A DNA stretch of 64,000 bases, from contig NC_086360.1 of NCBI RefSeq assembly GCF_036324505.1, positions 20,834,761 through 20,898,760 on the forward strand. Reading direction: 5' to 3'. Origin of the DNA: Eleginops maclovinus (Eukaryota > Chordata > Actinopteri > Perciformes > Eleginopidae). Below, in pieces: positions 11,187 to 32,499 of the stretch. The notes below the pieces were generated by a model. That model was given only the letters and a program-made list of their open reading frames with translations, ran no database searches and was not told the origin of the DNA. The translations under genes were made by a program, and so were the position numbers. Numbering within the stretch: position 1 is the stretch's first letter; each line of letters begins with the position of its first letter.

Positions 11187-12751
11187 CTATGAGTTGTCAG
11201 GGCTCTTGGACTTCAGCAATGGTATAACCCGAGCTGGTTGACCTGTTGTAAACTGATCAACTGAAAACATTGGCGTAGCTGCAACACTTTGTATCGGCCT
11301 CAGCTTGGTGGAATAAGTAGGAGGGTTACATCTGGGGTGGTTTCCTCCAGCGGCCTGGGGATCCACGAGGAAAACTCCTTTGGCCAAAACCATTGTGTCC
11401 AGCCTCAGAGGCCTAGAGGAGACCATCCTTTCCTTTCCTTGTATAGGGGGAGGCAGTTTCTTCAGCCAGACCTCTGCTGCCTCATTTCGCCCCTTAGCTG
11501 GCCTGATCCTTGGAACTGTTTAGTTGCCTTGGTACTGTTTTTGTGCACTCACTCTGCTGCTTGACATATCTTGGTTCAAGTTTGGATAGTCCACTTGTTT
11601 TCTTGCCGTTGGGTTTTGTATCATTGTCGTCAATAATCTCATACTTAGGAATGATGCAATGTCGAGGCAGGCTGATTTGATCAAGTTTTGTTACGGGTTT
11701 CTTGTTATTATGCTGATATAATGATTCAGTCGAGTAGTTACAAATAGAATGTGTCCAGTCTTTCCGCTCTTTACTCACTTCCTTTTTTTCTGCAGAATAG
11801 GGCAGGGGTGGCAGTATTTTGGCCGGAACAGGCTTAGAAATCAAATTAACCTGCTGCTTTTTCTTTAGATCAATTGTTGGTGGGGGGTGAGGACTAAGCA
11901 CTTCATAGCACTTGTTACTGACAGGTTTCCTGGGAGTTGTTTCTTTTTCAGATAGCTTTGGCGAAGTGTTGGTTTGGGCCACAACATTACACACCTGGTT
12001 GACTCTTGGCTCTGTTTGTACTGGAATCTGGTCAATGTCAGCCTCCTAATAGAAACAAATAAAGAGATATAGATTTACAACTAACTCTGTGGTTAGGCGG
12101 GGTAAAGTTGAGGGGGTACTTACAACTGGCACACATCCTTGAACCCAGGCATCTAGAGTTGCTGGTATAGGCTCAGAGTCTTCTGTTCTCACTGATTCCT
12201 CTGGTTCTTCTCCGTCATCTGGGCACAGAATTTGACTCTCTAGAATCTGTGTGAGGTAGCTTTTGGCCCAGGATGCTGTGAAAGGTACTAGCTTAAGGGC
12301 AGAAACATGCAACATCATAAATGCTATAAGTACGTGTGGATGAAATTGATGACAGCTCAATAAATATTTTCATTAGTTTCTCCATTGGTTTAGCTCAGTA
12401 AGCAGATGTTCACATTTGTGGGGAATCAAAATAAAAAGTGCTGTTTTACCTGTCTTTCAATGTCCACTTTCAAACAGCCTTCCATGACCTTGCTCATCAG
12501 CTCCACCATGCTTTCTGCCACTGTCTCGTCTGCATGCTCCTTGCTCAACATTTCCATCAATTGGGACTGAGCTGGAGTTGGAGGTGGCAAGCAACCTTCC
12601 ATGACCTTGCTCTTCAGCTCTTCCACTGTCTCATCTGCATCCTCCTTGCTCAACATGTCCATCAATGGTGACTGAGCTGGAGGTGGAGTTATTGGAGGGG
12701 TGTTCACTTGGATACACAGCCTACGCACTCGCTTATCAGCTTGGGACTTGA
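11187..12751 (-). CDS. C2orf81 homolog; start uncertain, apparent 3' frameshift
   Basis: This is the homolog of the uncharacterised vertebrate protein C2orf81. Exons in transcript order: about 12751-12450, 12291-12124 (56 codons) and 12045-11187. Internal junctions are GT-AG and in frame. Similarity to human C2orf81 is in the block ETVAESMVELMSKVMEGCLK, then LVPFTASWAKSYL and DAWVQGCVPV. The last exon is low-complexity and basic, and its reading frame ends at 11494. A coding-looking frame then resumes (VPRIRPAKG at about 11520 through LRLDTMVLAKGVFL to a stop at 11187). The break coincides with an imperfect 19-bp tandem repeat (11508-11521 and 11527-11540). The 5' end is unclear: the first ATG of the exon opened by the best acceptor (exon boundary 12806) meets an in-frame TGA at 12774-12776. 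I use the downstream acceptor at 12752-12753 as boundary. WDR54 lies next door, as in human 2p13, which supports orthology. Function is unknown. The gene could be intact with unrecognised splicing, sequence error, or decaying. Confidence 0.7.
12478..12700 (-). repeat. In-frame tandem duplication inside the C2orf81 homolog
   Basis: Two adjacent copies have a period of 117 bp (39 codons). The left copy (plus 12478-12594) encodes LMEMLSKEHADETV...SKVMEGC and the right copy (12595 to about 12700) encodes LMDMLSKEDADETV...SKVMEGC. The right copy lacks 12 bp (four codons). Human C2orf81, as I recall it, has a single such segment. Confidence 0.75.
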
Positions 12752-12806
12752 CTGCAGAGCGGGGTATTGCGGCTCAGATGCTGGTGTGAGACATGATACA
12801 CAAATT

Positions 12807-14031
12807 CTAGGGGGAAAAACTTTGATGAGAAAATCAAAAACCCAATTGGTTTAGGATGGTGAGGAGTTTATTTACCTGGGGGAAAAAAATCAACAAATTA
12901 ACAGTGAACAACCAACAACATTAGAACGTCAGTTGGCATGTTGCTGTGAAATGTCAGTTGGTAAAAAATTAGCGCCATCCGGTGGTGGTAGTCAAACATG
13001 ACAGGTTTAATTTAATCTTGGGAATTTTGATGTAAAAATATAATACTATCAATCATAACTTAACTACTATTTGCAAAGCATCACTAGTATTTAAAAAGCA
13101 TCACAATGCTCCTGATTACTTACTTACAATAATTTCGTGCATTTTAAATTTTAAACAAACACATTTGGACAACAATGTCTGAGAGCTATAATCTAAAGAT
13201 GTGTTATAAGTAAATAGCTTGTGTAAATCTATAGTTATATTTAAATGACATGTTCTGCCGTGATTCCCCTATTAAATCAACAAAATCTTAATTGTCATGT
13301 CAAATATGTTGACCATTTCCTAATACTATTTATTTTACTCTATCAGAAATAAGTCATACACAATCAAGCTAGCTAACATTATTATCAGTTAGTTCTGACA
13401 GTACTGGGCGGTAAAGTGTCATTTTATTAAAGGTAAGTTATTTGATAGCTAGACGGATACAATGATTAACGATACATCGCTGCATATAGCTTGCTGCTTA
13501 CGAATCATCCAAATGATAACGTTACGATGTAAAGTCTGTTTAGTAGCTCACCATACCTTCTTCTTTTTTGTACCCCTTTTCCGTGTAGTGTACGGTTGCT
13601 CGGCAACCGAGGACGCAGAGATGACGTTTTACGTAGAGGTGTATCTATGGCTGCGGACGACGCGTTGGTAATCCTGTTGCGATCAAGAAGAGGTAGAGAA
13701 GTGCTTCGTTTATGATAACTTAACGTAATGGTGGATTACAAAATACCCAAAGACTGCTGGGCCCACTGTAACGTAATCTAAAGGAAGAGTAAGTGCAGCA
13801 CAGAAAGCAAACAGCGTCCTTTAATTACCCTGCGATGTTTTGTATGGTTTTTAGCTAACACAGATTAGCTTGCTGCTAATGTTAAGTGCTTAGTGCTGCC
13901 AATTGCTACCAAATAAAGCTGCATTTTAAATGAAACTGCTTATCTAATTAAAGCACACTCTGATCCCCTTTTTTTATTATGTTAGATTTATACCGGATCG
14001 CCTACTCATTTGTTTAAACTTCGCTGCTAAG
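12807..14031. other. Intergenic divergent-promoter region between C2orf81 homolog and wdr54
   Basis: No coding exon is visible. The segment should hold the transcription starts and 5' non-coding exons of both head-to-head genes. The CpG-richer core is around 13560-13680, where the X-box lies. The remainder is AT-rich. Confidence 0.5.
13595..13607. promoter_or_regulatory. RFX-type X-box in the C2orf81/wdr54 divergent promoter
   Basis: GTTGCTCGGCAAC is an imperfect palindrome of two RFX half-sites (GTTGCT and GGCAAC) with a one-base spacer, within the range RFX dimers accept. It sits about 430 bp upstream of the wdr54 ATG and about 800 bp upstream of the C2orf81 coding exons. It is next to a pyrimidine/purine tract and a possible C2orf81 5' exon donor (exon edge 13557, minus AAG|gtatgg). 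Confidence 0.5.
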
Positions 14032-16206
14032 ATGTATCACAAAGAGAAGAGCATCCAGATCAAAAACAGCGCCTCAGCACTGTACAACAACCTCGGCGTG
14101 CTACGTATCGCCCCGAGGAGCCTCACCTACTTCACGGTGGTCCATGCTAACGTGGTTAACATGGTCAGTGCGTCCTGGGACGGCCTCAACTATTCACACC
14201 GCCAGCTGCAGTCCAAGGAGCCAAATGTTGCCACAAGCACATCGCTCATCATGCAGGTCAGGCAGCTCATCATGCATCATCTGCAGCGAGGCATAATACT
14301 AATAATGAATTGATATCCCATTTGTTTAGTTCCTCAATTTTAGGGGACAGAAATTGATTGCTAAATGAGGGAACCACATACATCTGCAGACTGATACTGC
14401 TTGAGGGAATCACTAGTCTTAACAAAGTATTGTTTGTCTTCTATGTATATTTAAGATCATTGCTCTACTGCATGTCCTAGGACTTTGTGTAAAGAGGGGA
14501 AAACATATTGTACTGTTTGCCATTAAGGATCAATATACATCCTCAATGTGAAATCTCTGAAATGCATTATTCCATAGGTTGCTGGCAAACATAACACTAT
14601 GTAGTTTTTTACATTGGCTCATTTTATCTTTTGCTCTGGCATATTATGCATTTGACTGTATCATAAACATAAACAAATCCTGTGTTTTTTGTTTTCAGGC
14701 TGCGTTTTGTGCTCTGCCCTCTCGTGATCTGCTGGTGGTGACCTCTCAGAAAGGCATCCAGGTGAGTTTTCTTTTCTCTGCTCTTTGGTGAAAATCTGTC
14801 ATTGGGAGACTCTATGTCGGGACTGAAGTCTGTCATTGAGTGTTTGTTTTTTTTATTTACGTCTAAACATAAACACAAGTATTAATGTATGTGTTTTACA
14901 GCCTTTTATTTGAATATATATCCACTTTTTAGATTTATGAATCTGATGGCTCCACCATGGTGTACTGGCATGCACTGGATACTCCGGAAACACCTACAGG
15001 TACATTTCATCTAAACTGTGGATTTGGATGCAGATGCATTCACTCAGTATGTCAGCTATTTGCATTAACACTTTGAAAAGATTCAATAAATATGATGTAG
15101 TTTAATAGTGTGAGATAAGGTATGTAAACAAATGTACTTTGTTGTTCTGTGGAAATGTGTCAGTGTATGGGATCCATCCTCACAACACAAACATAATTAA
15201 AAACATCAGTGAGAGGACCTGATTATTATAATTAAATTAACATTTTCCAGACATCTACAGCTACCTAATTATATCGGAACAATCACAAATGGCAGGGTCT
15301 GCTTGTCAGGGTTACCTATGATACCACTTAACACACATCCACACATAAGTTCATGCATATTTGTGCACAATCATGTGTGGAATATAAAGCGTTAATCCAG
15401 AACTTAATTGTATTCCAGATCAGGCAGTGTTTGCTCGGGGGATATCAGCAGTGGGCAAAAGTTATATATGTGTGGGTAAGTAACAGAAATGGAAGTCATT
15501 GTTTTGCAAGTCACAAGTAAGTCTCAAGTCATTGACCTCATGTACCATGCCAAATCTCAAGTCCAGACAGGCAAGTCCAAAGTGAAGACTGCGTAAAGTC
15601 CCAAGTCATTAACTATGTTTTTAAATCTTAAACAGCTCAAAATGCACTCTTTAATGTAATTTCCAACCAGCAGGATTTGCATATTGCAGTCTGTTTTTGT
15701 TGAACACTAACACCAACACACAAAGACTAAGTTTGTTTTTCTCTCGGCAGTACAGTAAAGTAAACTTGGTTCTTAAGTGGCAACTTGTTTGGAATGACGT
15801 GTGAAAACATAAAATGAATGAAATTTATAAATTAATTCGATGGACATGCAATTTAATATTTGGGCTTTGGAAGTGTCAAGTATTTTCAAGTCAAAGTGCT
15901 CAAGTCCTAATCAGGTTGCAAGTCCATTTTGATTTTGTTGTGCCTAAACTAATGAAATTTGTGACTTTGTGATACGCAAGTCCACACCGCTATTTTGTAC
16001 AGAGTGAAAAATATTTATACACCGTTTATTCAAACTCAGGGCCAACTCTCCATCTTCTCTTTCACTCTCTCTAGGTGATTCATGTGGTGCAATTCTAGTA
16101 TTTGATGTTCCCAGTAAAGGCAGTAATATTACTCTGTCAGATGTACTGAAGGGGCACAAGAAGTCCATCACTGACATTGCCTCAGAGTGCTCAGGCAGCC
16201 AGGTAT

Positions 16207-16268
<62 letters not shown>

Positions 16269-17490
16269 AGTTTTTTGGTTGAATTGGAACATCTCTCTTT
16301 TGCCATGAATGACAGACAAACAGTACATACAACTAATTGACCTGTTTTAGTTCATGATCCTATCCATTCTGTTGCTGTCTTTATTGCCTCAGGAGTGCAT
16401 AGCTGATCTCATCAGTGCGGATGATGGGGGCAACCTGTGTGTGTGGAAGTCTGGGGAGACATTTCAGCGGTTCAACAACATCCCTGGCTTTGAGTAAGCA
16501 CTTAATTGCATTAAATTATTATTATATTATAATATTGCATATTATATTGTCGTTTGAGTGGTAAAAGATCGAGCTTTGATAAGGTGATCTACGGTAAAAC
16601 TCCATCATCACTCGTCTCCTACTCTTTCCTTCTCATCTTTTTTTATGCATTGTTGTATTTGTCTACTCCACATTATGTTCTGTTGCACTGTCCATTGTTT
16701 CTTATTAATTTTCCCTCCTGGCTCTAATCTAATGTCCATTATCTTTTCCCTGAACTCCCTAATTGCAATCATCCTCTATCCACCTCACTGTTCTCAGTAT
16801 AAGCTGCACATCGGTCAAATTATGGAAAGGTACAGCCGTGGCAGGTTATGGCACAGGCCAGATTCGTCTCTATGAAGCAGTGACGGGAATCCTGCACGCT
16901 GAGGTCAATGCCCACGCTCGCTGGATATACTCTCTGGACATTGCACCTTTTTCCGGGCTGGTGAGTTGTATAAATCAAATGTATAAAGGTTTTAAAGTAG
17001 TTTAGGGATAATAAGAAAAAGCTTTTATGCTTTTTAGATGTGTTAGTTAAAAAGAATAATTACTTAAATGACCAACATTATTTAGATCGTAAGCGCTTAA
17101 GTGTTTGGGCATATCGCCTGACACTTGCTTTTCTTTTGCTCTAGCTTCTGTCTGCGGCTGAGGACTCTCTGGTCAGGGTGTGGCACCTGTCAATAAAACC
17201 AGAGTCCCTAAGCGTAGAGGTAACTGGACTTGACACAGAATACCAACATTTTTTTTTGAATACATTCACAATCAAGACACACATTTATGGTCGATCTCTC
17301 CATGTTTAAGCAAAACATACTCTCAAAACAACCCTGTGTTTTCTTCATTTCCTTTTAGGTGGCCCATTTGCACAATGAGTGTGTGACGGACACACAAATC
17401 TGTGGCGCCAAGTTCTGTGACGGCGATGGTTACGCCTTTGCAGTGACGGGGTATGACCTAAGTGAGATTATTCGGTACACCCAGTCGTAG
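14032..17490 (+). CDS. wdr54: wdr54, WD repeat-containing protein 54 (9 coding exons, 336 aa)
   Basis: Exons: 14032-14256, 14699-14761, 14933-14999, 15419-15475, 16075-16202, 16393-16493, 16798-16960, 17145-17219, 17359-17490. All junctions are GT-AG, frames close exactly, and the total of 1011 nt encodes 336 residues against 334 in human WDR54. Matches include an N-terminus MYHKEKSIQIKNSASALYNN (human begins with a similar MFRRERS... block), MVYWHALD, GAILVFDVP, AGYGTGQIRLYEAVTG, NAHARWIYSLDIAP and the C-terminal FAVTGYDLSEI. WD repeats form a beta-propeller scaffold. The protein's role is not settled, though in human tissues it is prominent in ciliated cells (established knowledge, from memory). 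Intron 4 contains an AAGTC-rich repeat. Intron 5 begins with a (GT)n array five bases after the donor. The gene is divergent from the C2orf81 homolog. Confidence 0.96.
15480..15985. repeat. AAGTC-rich interspersed repeat in wdr54 intron 4
   Basis: The motifs CAAGTC, AAGTCTCAAGTC, AAGTCCCAAGTC and CAAGTCCTAAT recur irregularly across about 500 bp between the exon 4 donor and exon 5. The composition resembles non-autonomous DNA elements common in fish introns, but I cannot name the family or define its ends. Confidence 0.5.
16208..16266 (+). repeat. (GT)n microsatellite at the start of wdr54 intron 5
   Basis: About 29 GT units begin five bases after the exon 5 donor (exon ends at 16202). Confidence 0.98.
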
Positions 17491-17750
17491 GACTTTGCTG
17501 TAGTTGACGTATATGAATGTGAATTTGGTAAATTGGAGAATTTCCTGAAAGAAATCATGACCTAGAAGAGACTTAAGCTTAAGGTCAGGTAGACATTCTG
17601 CAAGGATTGTGGTAAAATCTTGTTTCATGATATTTTTGTCTATAAAGGTTTAGAGAAAATTACAAATAATGTGTACATGTGAAGCTATAAAAGTTATAAA
17701 ATATTATATTGTTCTTTCTGAAAAAAAGTATGTTTTAAATAACTGTACCC

Positions 17751-17756
17751 ATTAAA
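17751..17756 (+). other. Candidate wdr54 polyadenylation signal ATTAAA
   Basis: This is the variant hexamer ATTAAA, about 260 bp after the wdr54 stop codon. There is no obvious AATAAA closer to the stop. A GT-rich tract follows at about 17830. Confidence 0.35.
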
Positions 17757-17759
17757 CAT

Positions 17760-28662
<10,903 letters not shown>

Positions 28663-28798
28663 TTTATTTGGGAGAAGCAAAGACGAGCCCTGCCCAGAAT
28701 AAACTGAAGGGAAAAGAGCAGCGGAGAAGTGTGAATTGAGAGTGGACGACGAGAGGAGAGAGACCTGAACTGATTCCAGAGGTGAATGTCTTTCAAAG
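28663..28798 (+). other. Candidate non-coding 5' exon (possibly of the downstream RHOBTB gene)
   Basis: A 136-bp purine-rich segment is bounded by a good acceptor (tgtgccttgcag) and a near-consensus donor (AAAG|gtaagag). It has no long open frame. The orientation fits the RHOBTB gene 21 kb downstream, whose first coding exon begins with an acceptor and therefore must have upstream non-coding exon(s). This is inference only. Confidence 0.25.
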
Positions 28799-28799
28799 G

Positions 28800-31700
28800 T
28801 AAGAGCCACTGAATATAACAAATACTATGTTTAAACTTGTAAACTGGAAAATATAGCACATTCAGGGCAGACCACATGTGGACAGGCAGGCTATAGGATT
28901 ACATAACGGTTCAACAGGGTTGTTCACACTGTTGTTCTGCACTTATGGACGAACTTATGGTTGAGCTGATTTTAACTTCTTCACCGGGCAGTTCTGGGGA
29001 AAACACCCCAAAAAAGACGTCGTAATGCATCTTGTATTTTGAGTGCCTTTTGCCAGACGCCCACAGTTGCAAAATGTTATGAAGTTATAAAATACATCTT
29101 ATCTTTGTTTAATGTTAGGACAATAATGAAAACTAAACTTTAAGAAATCAATACATTTATGTAAAGTCAAGACTCAAATCAGCACAACATTGAGACAAAT
29201 CACGAGGCTTCTAATCTAAAGGGGATGTTGTATTTATTGGCAAGTCAACTTGTTTTGCCTGTTCGGTTTTGAGACTTTGTTTCTTCTTCAAGAAGGGAGA
29301 TATTGAGTGAAAATGACGTACACAGAAAAGGATTTTCAAAGGATAGAACACAATATCTCAATGTGAAGAAGTAATATGATTTTCGAAAATGGGAATCTAA
29401 CTTTGATATGATATCTTTTAATGAAAATGTTTTATCATTATTTTATGATGCAAGTATTAAAATACAGTAAACACAGTCAACTTTATAGTTGTTCAATGAC
29501 ATCAAAATAATTTAATTGGCATAATCTCAATATCATATCACCGTAAACTATCCCTGTATTTCCCTGTGGGTATATTTAAACAAGGCTACATTACATAACT
29601 TTATTTGGCTAAGCCTAGATCTGCTGTATCTTAATTAGGTTCTCTTTGGAGATACAGTAATGCATCAGTGAGTAAGTCTGTGATTTTTTGTAAGTTCAGT
29701 TTGCTTGGCTTGGTCAAGCACAGCATCAGATATCTCCGCCACCTGCAGCCCAGAGCAGTGACCCCAGGTTAAATGCATAGCTGAGGAGTGGAGTCACTCG
29801 GAGCCAAACAGTGGCTGTTCTATGCTAAAACACACAGGTCAAAGCCTGGCAGGACACCTGGTATCTCCGACAACAGCCAACCTAGCATCCAGTTATCAGC
29901 TACACCAACAATGGCTACAAGAGTAGAATATTTCCAAATGTTTTTTGTTCCTTCCTCTTCATTTTTCCTACACTGAGCAGAGAACAGATGGTGGGTGTGG
30001 GGGGATGGTTGATAGAGCTGACATCAGTTCCTCTGCTCTGTCCCACTCCTCTGTGTTTTTCTATCAGCTGTGGAATTTGAACCATTCTTCCTTTGGGGTG
30101 AGGCCCATCCCTCTGTCTGCCCCTGCTCAGAGGAGTAGGTTGTCTCCAGAGGAGGCTGAGAGAGAGTCAGTGTGTGTGTGGGTAACTGGGGCTTTCCAGT
30201 GGAGTTGCACACCAAACATTCCTGGCTGCTGGATGGCTGTCTAGTGGGCCAAGTCCACACAGCTGGGAGTCATATAAGAAGCTGTGTCTTTGTGTGAGTT
30301 AAGCAATATCACACACATCTGATCACATGCACACACATGCTTGCACTCAGAAACATACACACAAGTCCCCACGTCCCTTCAACTGGTTTCAGTGTGACTG
30401 GGGGCATTGACATGTGTGCATGGGAAATGTTGTATTGTTTTTATGTGCATGGATATATGCCTGAATGTATGTAGACAAAGATGGAGAGTTGGAATTGAAG
30501 TTTTAAAGCAATCTTTATTGAAAGACACACATCCCGGATGCCAACACAAACATTCATAGAAAAGGAACAAAAAATCACCATACAACATGTCCTCTTTTTT
30601 AACCAGCACCACATGATATTTGTCCTCTTAAGTTTTGGAGAGAGAGAAAACATGGTGGAAAGGGGGGGAGTAAGAGAGATAGAGAAAAACCAAGAGGTAT
30701 ACAGAAGCAAGTGATTGTGCTAGTGATGGCAACTGTACAGTTTGTTTCTCTCTTATTGGCTGCCTTTTTGGTTGTTTTTTAAACTGTGCCAGTGAGCAAA
30801 GAATGTGTTTGCAAGAGCAGAAAGCAGAGCGAGGGGAAAGTTAAGGAACGTGTCACTTTATGTGCTTGAGTAAAGGAGAGAAGAGAATAGAAGAGAAACA
30901 AATATTGGGTTGACTAAAAAAGAAATTAGCTAGGAAGCTGAAAGAATAGAGGAAAAAGGAGTGTAGATCCTGTGGAAGAGGGACACGAAAGGGGCTTTTT
31001 CTTAGGAAAACTAGAGTAGGGCAGGCTAAGGGAGTGAGAGGGATTGAGAAAGAGAGCAAGTAAGAAAGATCATGTCAGCTGCTATACTGCATGACTATCA
31101 ACATACAAAATGTGATGACAAACCTCACATCTTTTCCCCACTTCCTCTTCCTTTAAGACTGAACATTTTAAGGAAAGGATTTTAGAAATGTAAATAGAAA
31201 CAGATAAAGTTTCTTAGTCTATGTCCTGGTCGATAACTTTTACAAAATAATGCCTTAACTATTTCATAACTCATTCCACTTTAATCTCCTTTGAACATCT
31301 GTCTAAACTTCCTCTTGTGAGGTTTTCCACTGCACTGTCTCTGTTTTTACTCTGTGTGTGTGAGACTAGATGTGGTTAGCTTTATATGCCCCTTTATAGA
31401 CCAGTGAGCAAATACATGTCTATAGTTTGGTCTCCAAACACAAATACATTCAATTTTTACTTAAAATCAAACATTCCTGCAACAGTTTTTTATACAGTAC
31501 ATACTCCCAATTTCATGTATGTGGGAAGTAAAACATACCTTTACAAGGCTTGACAGCTCATAGGTGAGGTAAAGAGCTGTTTGTGTGTGGTGAGAGACTT
31601 GGATAAGAAGGTGTCGTGTAGCCAGCGAGGACAGGAGAGTGCCAGGTCAGACCAAAAGTGCGAGAGGAGATAAGATAGAATTCAGTGAGCGCGTCTTCTT

Positions 31701-31937
31701 TGGGTCAGGGCCACTTACAGCTCTGGGCTGGGCCGAGGCCAGGGTCTGACAGGGGGTTGTGTGCAGAGATCTAGAATGGCTGCCCTGATATAGAGGCGTG
31801 TTACACAATCTCACTGTTGACACAATATAAGGACAGAGTTCAGTACCAACTTTTTGGTATGATCAGTGCTTTATGCCTGTAAAACTATGTAATTTGTAGT
31901 GTCTATGTATGTGCTTCAGCTGCTAGGTCACTTTTCG
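28800..31937. other. Intergenic region without recognisable genes
   Basis: No domain-bearing frame is seen. There is a CT/GA-skewed stretch at about 30840-31070. Nothing else could be assigned. Confidence 0.45.
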
Positions 31938-32499
<562 letters not shown>

